From assembly GCF_913777625.1 (NCBI RefSeq), contig NZ_CAJYTI010000006.1, positions 1-64,000 of the forward strand: a stretch of 64,000 nt of DNA, in the 5' to 3' direction. Under the pieces are notes generated by a model that searched no databases, was not told where the DNA came from, and saw only the letters and a program-made list of their open reading frames with translations. Positions 8,295 to 16,306 of this stretch are shown piece after piece; position 1 is the stretch's first letter, and each line of letters starts with the position of its first letter. The position numbers were made by a program, and so were the translations under genes. Source of the stretch: an uncultured Sphingomonas sp. Its GTDB lineage: Bacteria > Pseudomonadota > Alphaproteobacteria > Sphingomonadales > Sphingomonadaceae.

Positions 8295-10112
8295 ATGCAT
8301 CAACCCGCGCTCGTCATCGCGCTGATCGGGGCGCTCGGCATCGGCGCGCAGTGGGTCGCGTGGCGCACCGGCTGGCCGGCGATCGCGCTGATGCTCGTTG
8401 CCGGCGTGCTGGCAGGTCCCGTAGCGGGCGTTATCGCGCCGCATGCCGTGTTCGGCAGCCTGCTGGAGCCGATCGTCTCGATCGCGGTCGCGCTGATCCT
8501 GTTCGAAGGCGGCCTCAGCCTCAACTTCCGCGAGCTGCGCCGGACCGACGGCGCGGTCACCCGACTGGTGCTGCTCGGTGTGCCGATCGGCTGGGGGCTG
8601 GGGACGCTGGCGCTCTATTACGCCGCGGGGCTGGTCTGGCCGGTGGCGACGCTGTTCGCCGGAATCCTCGTCGTTACCGGCCCGACCGTGGTGCTCCCGT
8701 TGCTCCGCCAGAGCAACGTCGCGCAGCGGCCGCGGGCGATCCTCAAATGGGAAGCCATCGTCAACGATCCGATCGGCGCGCTGTGCGGGCTGGTGACCTA
8801 TGAATATCTCCGCCGTGCCGGGGATGGCGGCACGTTGCTCAGTGTGCTGGGCTCGTTGCTGGCGGCGAGCATCGTCGCCGGGCTGATCGGCTTCGTGGTC
8901 GCCAAGGCGATCGGCTGGGCGTTCCAGCGCGGGCATGTGCCCGAATATCTGAAGGCGCCGGTGCTGCTGGTCGCCGTCATCGGCGTGTTCGTCGGATCGA
9001 ACCTGATCCAGCAGGAGACCGGGCTGATCACCGTGACCGTGATGGGCGTGGCGCTCGCCAACATGCGGCTGGACTCGCTGCGCGACATCCATCCGTTCAA
9101 GGAGAATGTCACCGTCCTGCTGATCTCGGGCGTGTTCGTGCTGCTCTCGGCCTCGCTCGACTTCGAGGTGCTGCGCCATTTCGAGTGGCGTTTCCTCGCC
9201 TTCCTCGCCGCGCTCCTCTTCCTGGTGCGGCCGATCACCGTGCTGCTGAGCCTTGCCTTTACCAAGGTGCCGTGGAACGAGCGGCTGCTGGTCGCCTGGA
9301 TCGCCCCGCGCGGCATCGTCGCGGTGGCGATCTCGGGGCTATTCGCACTGCGGCTCGACAAGCTCGGCTATAGCGACGGCTCGATCCTGGTGACCCTGTC
9401 CTTCGCCGTGGTCGTCGCGACGATCGTTGCGCACGGCTTCTCGATCGGTCCGGTGGCGCGCCTGCTCAAGGTGACCGGCGCCACCGAGCGCGGCCTGCTG
9501 ATCGTCGGCGGCACGCCGTGGAGTCTCGCGCTCGCCGACCAGCTCCGCCAGCTCGAGGTGCCCGTCACGATCTGCGACACCAGCTGGCAGCGGCTGCGGC
9601 CGGCGCGGTCGGCGGGCATCGCCACCTATCATGGCGAGATCCTCGCCGAGGCGACCGAGGACCGGCTGGACATGTCGCAATTCCAGGTGCTCGCCGCCAC
9701 CAGCGACAACGAGGCGTACAACGCGCTGGTCTGCAACGAATTCGCGCATGAGATGGGGCGCGACAATGTCTACCAGCTGGGCAGCGGCGGCGATGACGAG
9801 GATGCGCGGGCGCTGCCGGAGTCGCTCCGTGGCCGCGCGCTGTTCACCAGCGGCCACGGCGTCGACGAAATCGTCGAGCGCGACCATGCCGGCTGGGGGT
9901 TCCGCAAGACCCGGCTGACCGAGCAGTTCGATTTCGACGCCGCCAAGGCCGACCTGCCCGACGCGGCCGACATGCTGCTGCTGGTGCGCAAGGGCGGGCT
10001 GCTCCGCTTCTTCTCGCACGCCAGCCGCCCGACGCCGCAGCCCGGCGACACCATCATCTCGTACGTGCCCCCCGTGCCGGCGGCGCGACGGCTTCAGGAG
10101 GAGGTTGCATGA
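8295..10112 (+). CDS. CPA1 cation:proton antiporter with C-terminal RCK domain
   Basis: A 605-aa inner-membrane protein. The first 390 residues hold about 12 membrane segments of the sodium/hydrogen exchanger fold, including LILFEGGLSLNF, GILVVTGPTVVLPLL, EAIVNDPIGA (the conserved acidic ion-binding region) and WIAPRGIVAVAISGL. Residues about 395-520 form a TrkA-N/RCK-like nucleotide-binding domain (GLLIVGGTPWSLALADQL), which in related transporters gates activity by a nucleotide or cation. The family covers sodium and potassium exchangers, so the ion cannot be told. It overlaps the next gene as ATGA. Confidence 0.94.
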   Translation: MHQPALVIALIGALGIGAQWVAWRTGWPAIALMLVAGVLAGPVAGVIAPHAVFGSLLEPIVSIAVALILFEGGLSLNFRELRRTDGAVTRLVLLGVPIGWGLGTLALYYAAGLVWPVATLFAGILVVTGPTVVLPLLRQSNVAQRPRAILKWEAIVNDPIGALCGLVTYEYLRRAGDGGTLLSVLGSLLAASIVAGLIGFVVAKAIGWAFQRGHVPEYLKAPVLLVAVIGVFVGSNLIQQETGLITVTVMGVALANMRLDSLRDIHPFKENVTVLLISGVFVLLSASLDFEVLRHFEWRFLAFLAALLFLVRPITVLLSLAFTKVPWNERLLVAWIAPRGIVAVAISGLFALRLDKLGYSDGSILVTLSFAVVVATIVAHGFSIGPVARLLKVTGATERGLLIVGGTPWSLALADQLRQLEVPVTICDTSWQRLRPARSAGIATYHGEILAEATEDRLDMSQFQVLAATSDNEAYNALVCNEFAHEMGRDNVYQLGSGGDDEDARALPESLRGRALFTSGHGVDEIVERDHAGWGFRKTRLTEQFDFDAAKADLPDAADMLLLVRKGGLLRFFSHASRPTPQPGDTIISYVPPVPAARRLQEEVA

Positions 10113-10741
10113 GCAGATGGGTGACGGTCGCCCTCGTTGCGGCGCTGGCGGGCTGCAATGCGCAGGAGCCGGTCCGCGACAATGCCGCGGCCGAGAACAA
10201 GAGCATCCTTGCCGAGGACGACGGCCTCGCGAACAACAGCGCGGCCGAGGCGCCCAAGTCGATCCTGCGGCCGGATGTCGTGCCGGACCAGCCCGAAAGG
10301 CCCGCGCTGAAGCCACTGGATCTCGTGGTGCCGTTCGGCGCATCGGGTCTCAAGCTGGACGATGCGGGCCGCAAGCTGCTCGACGAGATGCTGGGCAACG
10401 CTACCATGGCCGCCGGCGGGCCGATCACGATCGGTGGCCATAGCGACACGCGTGGCGACGACCGCGTCAATCTGCTCTCCTCGCGCAAGCGAGCGGAGGC
10501 AGTGCGGGATTATCTGGTGTCAAAGGGCGTGCCGGCCGAACGGATGACGGTGATCGCGTTCGGGGAGACCCGCGCCTTGGTGCCGAATGCCAAGCCGGAC
10601 GGCAGCGACGATCCGGAAGCGCGGGCGAAGAACCGGCGGGTGGAGGTGCAGGTGGCGCTGCCGCAGCCGGTGCCCGCAGAAGCGCCGGTGGCTACGTCCG
10701 ATAATGGCGCGGCTCCGGGGTCCGACGCCGACGCGAAATAA
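10109..10741 (+). CDS. OmpA-family lipoprotein
   Basis: A 210-aa lipoprotein: signal sequence MSRWVTVALVAALAGC with lipobox L-A-G-C, so the acylated cysteine is residue 16. Residues about 70-185 are the OmpA C-terminal peptidoglycan-binding domain (GHSDTRGDDRVNLLSSRKRAEAV and ENRR-like AKNRRVEV). It probably tethers the outer membrane to the wall. Co-translated with the antiporter by ATGA overlap. The C-terminal 30 residues are low complexity. Confidence 0.93.
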   Translation: MSRWVTVALVAALAGCNAQEPVRDNAAAENKSILAEDDGLANNSAAEAPKSILRPDVVPDQPERPALKPLDLVVPFGASGLKLDDAGRKLLDEMLGNATMAAGGPITIGGHSDTRGDDRVNLLSSRKRAEAVRDYLVSKGVPAERMTVIAFGETRALVPNAKPDGSDDPEARAKNRRVEVQVALPQPVPAEAPVATSDNGAAPGSDADAK

Positions 10742-10755
10742 GTCCTCTCGCCAAC

Positions 10756-10847
10756 CGTCATCCCAGCGAACGCTGGGATCTCCATCAGAAGCGCGGCGCC
10801 GTTGCCGCCCAGCCCCGACGAGACCCCAGCGTCCGCTGGGGTGACGG
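10756..10847. repeat. Inverted-duplication repeat, GTCATCCCAGCG family, copy 1
   Basis: Two arms face each other: the left (10756-10783) is CCGTCATCCCAGCG-aac-GCTGGGATCTCC and the right (10820-10847) is its near reverse complement with GACCCCAGCG-tcc-GCTGGGGTGACGG. Each arm is itself a hairpin. It sits between convergent genes (the OmpA lipoprotein and cysK), where it may stop transcription from both sides. A diverged relative is at 46534-46630. Confidence 0.85.
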
Positions 10848-10910
10848 TGTGGGGCGGGGCCAGCGCGTTCGGGGGCGGGGGCATCCTTGGAAGGGCGCCC
10901 CCTTGTCCCC

Positions 10911-11831
10911 TCAGCTCTCCGGCAGGAAGTCCGGCACGCTCAGATAGCGCTCGCCGGTGTCGTAGTTGAAGCCGAGCACGCGCACGCCCTCGGGCAGGTC
11001 GGGCAGCTTCTGGAGGATGCCCGCCAGCGTCGCGCCCGAGGAGATGCCGACCAGCATGCCCTCTTCGGCGGCCGAGCGGCGCGCCATATCCTTGGCGACG
11101 GCGGCATCGACCTTGATCACCCCGTCGATCGCATCGGTGTGGAGGTTCTTCGGCACGAAGCCCGCGCCGATGCCCTGGATCGGGTGCGGACCGGGCTGGC
11201 CGCCCGAGATGACCGGCGACAGCTCCGGCTCCACCGCATAGACCTTGAGGGCCGGCCATGCCTTCTTGAGCGCTTCCGCCACGCCGGTGATGTGGCCGCC
11301 GGTGCCGACGCCGGTGATGATCACGTCGATCGGCGTTTCGCGGAAGTCGTTTAGGATTTCCTGCGCGGTCGTACGCACATGCACGTCGATGTTCGCACTA
11401 TTTTCGAACTGCTGCGGCATCCAGGCGCCGGGCGTGCTCTCGACGATCTCCAACGCGCGCTCGATCGCGCCCTTCATGCCCTTTTCGCGCGGGGTGAGGT
11501 CGAAGGTCGCGCCGTACGCCAGCATCAGCCGCCGGCGCTCCAGCGACATGCTCTCCGGCATCACCAGGATCAGCTTGTAGCCCTTCACCGCCGCGACCAT
11601 CGCCAGGCCTACGCCGGTGTTGCCGCTGGTCGGCTCGACGATCGTGCCGCCGGGCTTCAGGCTGCCATCCTTCTCGGCCGCCTCGATCATCGCCAGCGCG
11701 ATGCGGTCCTTGATCGAGCCGCCCGGGTTCGAGCGCTCGGACTTGATCCATACCTCTGCGCCGGGAAACAGCTTCTGCACGCGAACGTGCGGCGTGTTGC
11801 CGATCGTCTCGAGGATCGTGTTCGCCTTCAT
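10911..11831 (-). CDS. cysK: Cysteine synthase A (O-acetylserine sulfhydrylase)
   Basis: CysK (306 aa) makes cysteine from O-acetylserine and sulfide with PLP. The Schiff-base lysine lies in [10 protein letters not shown] at about residue 42, the substrate loop TSGNTG at about 69-74, and the phosphate-binding [10 protein letters not shown] at about 175. Length is normal. The start ATG overlaps the stop of the upstream MFS gene (ATGA), and the ribosome site AAGGAG lies inside the end of that gene. The longer open frame to 12527 is an antisense-type extension without family similarity. Confidence 0.97.
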   Translation of the reverse strand: MKANTILETIGNTPHVRVQKLFPGAEVWIKSERSNPGGSIKDRIALAMIEAAEKDGSLKPGGTIVEPTSGNTGVGLAMVAAVKGYKLILVMPESMSLERRRLMLAYGATFDLTPREKGMKGAIERALEIVESTPGAWMPQQFENSANIDVHVRTTAQEILNDFRETPIDVIITGVGTGGHITGVAEALKKAWPALKVYAVEPELSPVISGGQPGPHPIQGIGAGFVPKNLHTDAIDGVIKVDAAVAKDMARRSAAEEGMLVGISSGATLAGILQKLPDLPEGVRVLGFNYDTGERYLSVPDFLPES

Positions 11832-13150
11832 GTCGTCATCTCCTTGGCAGGAACTTCGAGAGTGGCCGGAGGATCGAAGGTTCGAGCCCGCTTGAGTTCC
11901 GGGAATAGCTTCGCCCACAGGGCCGTGACAAGGATCGCGCCGATGCCGCCGCCGATCACCGCGGCGACGGGCCCGATCAGCGCGGCGAGGAAGCCGCTTT
12001 CGGCTTCGCCCAGCTCGTTCGATCCGGAAATGAACAGGGTGGAGACCGCACCGACCCGGCCGCGCATCTCGTCCGGCGTGTAGAGCTGGATCAGCGACTG
12101 GCGGACATAGACCGAGACCATGTCCGCCGCGCCCAGCACGAACAGCGCAGCCAGCGAGATCAGCACGGCGGGGGAGAGATCGGTGCCGACCGCCTTGGGG
12201 CCGAGCACCGGCACCAGCAGCGGCGCGGCGGCGCCGAACACCACGGTCGCCAGGCCGAACAGCGCGACCGCGACCAGCATCTTCACGCCCACATTGGTCT
12301 TGAGCGGGCGCCACGAGAAGAACAGGGCCGTCACCACCGCACCCAACGCAGGCGCGGCGCGAAGGTGCCCGAGGCCCTCCGATCCCACCTGCAGGATATC
12401 GCGTGCATAGACCGGCAGCATCGCCGTCGCGCCGCCGAGCAGCACCGCGAACAGGTCGAGCGAGATCGCACCCAGCACCAACCGGTTGCGGCGGACATAG
12501 TGAAGCCCGTCGACCATCTGCGACCATGGGCTGCCGGTGAACTTGCGATTGGCGACCGGCACCGGGCCGATCAGGAACAGCATCAGCAGCGAGACCAGGA
12601 ACAGCCCGCCCGACACCGCATAGGCGGCCCAGGAGGCGGCGGCGTAGAGATAGCCGCCCATGGCGGGGCCGATCACCGTGCCGGTCTGCCAGGCGAGCGA
12701 ACTCAGCGCAATCGCGGTGGGCAGGATGCCCTTCGGCACCAGGTTCGGCGCCAGTGCCCCCAGCGCCGGGCTCACGAACGCGCGCGCGACGCCGAGCAGC
12801 GCGGCGATGCTGAACAGCGCCGGCAGGGTGATGGTGTGCCGCCAGGTCAGCCAGGCGAGCGCCAGGGCGCAGCCCGCTTCCAGCGCCACCGCCGCACGGG
12901 CGATCCAGCGCCGGTCGATCCGGTCCGCCACCCAGCCGGCGAACAGCGACAGGAACAAGAGCGGCAGGAACTGCGCCACCCCGATCATGCCGAGCTGGAA
13001 GGCCGCTTCCTTGATGCTCATCGTCCGCCGGGCGATGTCATAGACCTGCCAGCCGATCACGATCACCATCGCCATCTGCCCCAGCGTGGCAGCGAGGCGG
13101 GCGACGAAATAGGCGCGGAAATTGCCGATGGCGAAGGGATGTTGGGCCAT
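11828..13150 (-). CDS. MFS transporter, EntS-like (MFS_3) exporter
   Basis: A 440-aa integral membrane protein with about 12 helices. [19 protein letters not shown] between helices 2 and 3 is the MFS signature loop, and the overall pattern resembles the enterobactin-exporter/MFS_3 group. It is translationally coupled to cysK downstream (ATGA), though coupling need not mean a shared pathway; export of a sulfur compound or cysteine-related metabolite is possible but not shown. Substrate unknown. Confidence 0.88.
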   Translation of the reverse strand: MAQHPFAIGNFRAYFVARLAATLGQMAMVIVIGWQVYDIARRTMSIKEAAFQLGMIGVAQFLPLLFLSLFAGWVADRIDRRWIARAAVALEAGCALALAWLTWRHTITLPALFSIAALLGVARAFVSPALGALAPNLVPKGILPTAIALSSLAWQTGTVIGPAMGGYLYAAASWAAYAVSGGLFLVSLLMLFLIGPVPVANRKFTGSPWSQMVDGLHYVRRNRLVLGAISLDLFAVLLGGATAMLPVYARDILQVGSEGLGHLRAAPALGAVVTALFFSWRPLKTNVGVKMLVAVALFGLATVVFGAAAPLLVPVLGPKAVGTDLSPAVLISLAALFVLGAADMVSVYVRQSLIQLYTPDEMRGRVGAVSTLFISGSNELGEAESGFLAALIGPVAAVIGGGIGAILVTALWAKLFPELKRARTFDPPATLEVPAKEMTT

Positions 13151-13216
13151 GGCTCCGGCTCTTGGCGCGCCACCGCCGCCTGCGCAATGCCTGCGAAGGT
13201 TTGGGGCGCTAAAGCT

Positions 13217-14611
13217 TTATCCCATCTGGGCGGGCTGGGCCGCGTCTGCCTCCCGCGTACCGGGATTGCGGACCGAGGGGCGCAGGCGGGCGAGGCTACA
13301 GATGCCGGCGATCAGCGCAAGCCCTGCCGCGACCAGCGCCGGCGTGCTGCCGCCGCCGACGCCCATCGCCAGCAGGGCCGCGACCAGCGTCGCGCCGGTT
13401 GTCTGCCCGACCATGCGGGTGGTCGAGATCAGCCCGCCCGCGGCGGCGGCGCGCTCGACCGGCGCCGAGCCGATGATCAGCCGGGCATTGGGCGAGAGGA
13501 ACATGCCGAAGCCTGCGCCGGTCAGCGCCATCCGCCAGGCAATGTCGAGATAGCTTGGGTCGTGTGGCAGGAAGGCAAGGGCGATCAGGCCCGCAATGGC
13601 GACGACCATCCCGATCCCGCCCAGCGCGCCCGCGGGGTAGCGGTCCGACAGCGAACCGGCCAGCGGCGCGACGAACATCGTCGTCAACGGCCAGGGGGCG
13701 ATCACCGCGCCCACTTCGGACGGCGCAAAGCCATAGCCGTGCTGGAGGCGGAACGGCAGCGCGAGCAGCAGCGTCATCGTCGCGACGAACGCCGTGAACG
13801 CGCCGATCGTGGACAGCGCCAGCACCGGGCGGGCGAGCAGGTCGACCGGCAAGATGGGTTCGGCCTCGCCCTGTTCGCGGCGGACGAAGATCACGCCGAT
13901 GGCCACGCCGGCCAGCACCACCGCCGCGGACACCACCGGGCTGTCGCCGTGCACCGCGCTTTCGAGTCCGCCGATCACCAGCCCGAACATCGCCGCGCAA
14001 AGCACCGCGCCGAGGACGTCGAACGGCGCCTTCGAGCGGGGCAGGTCCGGCAGCGAGCGGCCGAGCAGCAGGCTCGCAATGGCAAAGGGCACGGCAGAGG
14101 CGAACACCCAGGGCCAGGGGCCGACCGCCAGCACCAGCCCGCCCAGCGTCGGGGCGATCGCCGACGAGACCGACACCACGACCGAATTGACGCCGAGGCC
14201 GCGGCCGAGCTGCTTTGCCGGATAGATCTGCCGTACCAGCGCCGAGGATACGCTGAGCGCCGCCGCCGCGCCCGCCGCCTGCGCCGCGCGCACGATCAGC
14301 AGGAACGGCAGGCTCTTGGCGAAGAAACAGAGAATGGTCGCGACCGTGAAGACGATCTGCCCGACCTGGTAGAGCCGCTTGAGCCCAATGCGGTTTCCCA
14401 GCCCCGAAAAGGGCAGCAGCAGCATCACCAGGACCAGCTGGTACACCGTGACCACGGCAACCGCGGCGGAAGAGTCGACATGGAGATCGCGCGCGATGGT
14501 GGGCAGCGCCACGGTGGCGATCGCACCGTCGATCACCACCAATGCGGTCCCGAAGGAAACGGCGGCGATGGCGGTTATGCGGCGGGGCAGGGGGAGACCG
14601 TCGGTTTGCAT
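13217..14611 (-). CDS. MFS transporter, DHA2-like drug exporter
   Basis: A 464-aa membrane protein with about 14 predicted helices. ALVVIDGAIATVALPTIARD in the first helix is the characteristic start of DHA2 drug:proton antiporters (motif D1-like), with GNRIGLKRLYQVGQIVF as the loop 2-3 motif. It lies 66 bases upstream of the EntS-like gene on the same strand, so the two may be co-transcribed. Substrate unknown. Confidence 0.9.
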   Translation of the reverse strand: MQTDGLPLPRRITAIAAVSFGTALVVIDGAIATVALPTIARDLHVDSSAAVAVVTVYQLVLVMLLLPFSGLGNRIGLKRLYQVGQIVFTVATILCFFAKSLPFLLIVRAAQAAGAAAALSVSSALVRQIYPAKQLGRGLGVNSVVVSVSSAIAPTLGGLVLAVGPWPWVFASAVPFAIASLLLGRSLPDLPRSKAPFDVLGAVLCAAMFGLVIGGLESAVHGDSPVVSAAVVLAGVAIGVIFVRREQGEAEPILPVDLLARPVLALSTIGAFTAFVATMTLLLALPFRLQHGYGFAPSEVGAVIAPWPLTTMFVAPLAGSLSDRYPAGALGGIGMVVAIAGLIALAFLPHDPSYLDIAWRMALTGAGFGMFLSPNARLIIGSAPVERAAAAGGLISTTRMVGQTTGATLVAALLAMGVGGGSTPALVAAGLALIAGICSLARLRPSVRNPGTREADAAQPAQMG

Positions 14612-14714
14612 CGCCGCTCTAGTGCATCAACGCGCCCCGGGTTCCCAGTCCGGAACCACCAACACCCGCCCAAGGTTTAGTGATGACGTGAAACAACCTG
14701 TTCAGGAGGCGTGC

Positions 14715-14792
14715 GTGGGTAAGGGTATCTTGTTGTGGCTGCTGGGAATTCCGATTCCCGTCATCATCCTGCTGCTGATCTTCTGGCACTGA
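14715..14792 (+). CDS. 25-residue hydrophobic microprotein
   Basis: A GTG-started frame encodes 25 residues: a short VGKGILLWLLG, then IPIPVIILLLIFWH. It is one membrane helix with a Pro kink and no soluble domain. AGGAGG at 14704-14709 sits exactly 5 bases before the GTG, a perfect Shine-Dalgarno, which makes chance unlikely. Very short proteins ending in a PIP-hydrophobic-FWH pattern occur in many proteobacteria without known function, from memory. It is followed by a GC-rich hairpin. Confidence 0.7.
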   Translation: MGKGILLWLLGIPIPVIILLLIFWH

Positions 14793-14800
14793 CGCGAAAC

Positions 14801-14826
14801 GGGCCCGCAGCGCAGGTCGCGGGCCC
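14801..14826. terminator. GC-rich hairpin between convergent genes
   Basis: GGGCCCGC (14801-14808) pairs with GCGGGCCC (14819-14826) around a 10-base loop. It lies between the microprotein gene and the convergent DUF465 gene. There is no T tract on either side, so intrinsic termination would be inefficient. Confidence 0.5.
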
Positions 14827-14838
14827 GATCGATCGCCG

Positions 14839-15039
14839 TCAGCGCCGACTCGGCACCAGCGCGATCCGCGCGGCAGCCGCTGGCAGGTGGAGATGCAGCC
14901 GGTCCTTCACCGCCAGCTTGTGCTTCTTCAGCTGGGTCAGGCGGAAGGCATCGGGCATCACTCGGCGCACTTCGCGGCGGATCTCGCGCTCCAGCATCCG
15001 GTGGGTGGCGATCAGGCGTTCAACAATCGTCATCGTCAT
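14839..15039 (-). CDS. DUF465/YdcH-like small protein
   Basis: A 66-aa basic helical protein: MTMTIVERLIATHRMLEREI, RREVRRVMPDAFRLTQLKKHKLAVKDRL. This matches the YdcH/DUF465 pattern (H..L...I....P....L..LKK.KL.LKD.I), whose function is unknown. GGAG is adjacent to the first ATG but 8 bases before the second (15031-15033), so translation may start at the second Met. Earlier in-frame ATGs lack a ribosome site. Confidence 0.82.
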   Translation of the reverse strand: MTMTIVERLIATHRMLEREIRREVRRVMPDAFRLTQLKKHKLAVKDRLHLHLPAAAARIALVPSRR

Positions 15040-15221
15040 GGCTCCAAATCGATGAAAGTGCATCGATCGAGCGGCTCGACGGGGAAGGGTGGGGTTGGGT
15101 ACCGCCGATCCTGCACCGAGCATGCTCGATGCGGTCCGACATCACGGGGCTTCGATGGAAGCCGCCGCCAGAGGGGCCCGGTCCCGCACTACCAACATAG
15201 GAAGATCCCGGAGGAGGACAA

Positions 15222-15246
15222 GGGGCCTCGCGCAAGGCGAGGCCCC
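15222..15246 (-). terminator. Terminator-like hairpin after the glycine-zipper gene
   Basis: A perfect 10-bp stem GGGGCCTCGC / GCGAGGCCCC with a 5-base loop lies 7 bases past the stop of the gene at 15254 on the minus strand. The U run after it is poor (TTGTCC). Confidence 0.6.
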
Positions 15247-15253
15247 GACTGCC

Positions 15254-15778
15254 TCAGCGGCAGCGCACGTCCTGGTTGTTCATCTGGTTGTTCTTGTCGA
15301 TCGAGTTGCCGATCGCGCCGCCGGCGATCGCGCCAAGCAGCGTGCCGACCGTGCTCGAGTGACGGCTCGAGATGACGTTGCCGAACAGGCCACCGGCTGC
15401 CGCACCGACGATCAGGCCCGTCGTGCCGTCCGGACGCTTGCAGTAATAGCGGCCGTCATCGCCGCGATAGATGCGGTCGTTGCTGCTGAGCACGCGCTCG
15501 CTGTCGCCGGGGCGATAATAGCGCGAGGGTTCCCAGCTTCCCTCATCGCGGATCTCGACGCGCGGGGGCGGCGGCGGGGCGTGGGCGAGCCAGTCGCTGT
15601 AATTAGCGTAGCGCTCCGATGCCTGCTGGAACAGGCGATATTCCCGATCGAAGCGATCGCGCGCGGCCTCGAAGCGGGCGCGCTCCTGGTCCGGCGAGGA
15701 ATATTGCTGCGCCGAAGCCGGCGCGGCGACCGACAGCCCGGCAACCGCAAGGGCTGCGAGGGCGAGGACGTGCTTCAT
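15254..15778 (-). CDS. Exported glycine-zipper 2TM protein
   Basis: A 174-aa protein with signal peptide MKHVLALAALAVAGLSVAAPASAQ. A helical acidic/basic segment and a PPPPP stretch are followed by a glycine-zipper region (LIVGAAAGGLFGNVISS, TLLGAIAGGAIGNSIDKN), the Rick_17kDa/glycine zipper 2TM fold of outer-membrane-associated proteins. AAGGAG lies 6 bases before the chosen ATG. A second protein of this kind is encoded at 57911. Envelope role is inferred. Confidence 0.88.
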   Translation of the reverse strand: MKHVLALAALAVAGLSVAAPASAQQYSSPDQERARFEAARDRFDREYRLFQQASERYANYSDWLAHAPPPPPRVEIRDEGSWEPSRYYRPGDSERVLSSNDRIYRGDDGRYYCKRPDGTTGLIVGAAAGGLFGNVISSRHSSTVGTLLGAIAGGAIGNSIDKNNQMNNQDVRCR

Positions 15779-15955
15779 GCTCATCTCCTTCATGCATCTG
15801 CCGGCGCGATGGCCGGGAACGGTCGCTTCCTTCCATACTTGCGCGTGAAGCGCGGCTGAACGAAGCTGCGGGCGAAACAATGCTGGGAGAGGAACGCTCC
15901 ATGGGCTATGCGCTTTGCCCTTGCTGCTCTGCAGCATTGGTATCATATTTGTCCC

Positions 15956-16297
15956 ATGAACGTTAGCGCTGCCGTGACCGAAGCCCCTGTCAACAACACC
16001 CCGTTCGTCCTCGAAGGCATTGTGCGCCTGCGCTGCCTGCAGGTGACGTATAATCGCACGCGCATGATCGTGGCGCCGCACATCCTCTACACGCGCAACG
16101 AATCGCTCTACACCGATGCGTTCATCGTCTCGCGCGAGGGCATGCTGCCCCGCGAGCCGAAGATGGCGACGTTCAAGGTCGACGGTCTCAAGGAAGTCTC
16201 GGTGCTCGACCGCGCCTTCGAGATCAGCGACCTGTTCGACCCCGAGCTCGACAAATATGTCGGGCAGACGCTGATGAAGGTCGAGCCCGAGGCCTGA
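15956..16297 (+). CDS. Stand-alone WYL-like domain protein
   Basis: A 113-aa soluble protein. Residues 20-105 fit the WYL pattern seen in transcription regulators: LRCLQVTYNRTRMIVAPHIL, YTRNESLYTDAFIVSREG, FKVDGLKEVSVLDRAFEISD. The usual N-terminal helix-turn-helix is absent, so it could sense a ligand or nucleic acid but not bind DNA by itself. Convergent with the helicase gene. Similar short proteins seem conserved in sphingomonads, from memory. Confidence 0.75.
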   Translation: MNVSAAVTEAPVNNTPFVLEGIVRLRCLQVTYNRTRMIVAPHILYTRNESLYTDAFIVSREGMLPREPKMATFKVDGLKEVSVLDRAFEISDLFDPELDKYVGQTLMKVEPEA

Positions 16298-16306
16298 CCC
16301 GGCAGG

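Noticed and set aside
12365..14680. 771-codon open frame on the plus strand
   Set aside because: It is antisense to two MFS genes, with a composition of Arg/Gln/His/Asp typical of high-GC shadow frames and no ribosome site.
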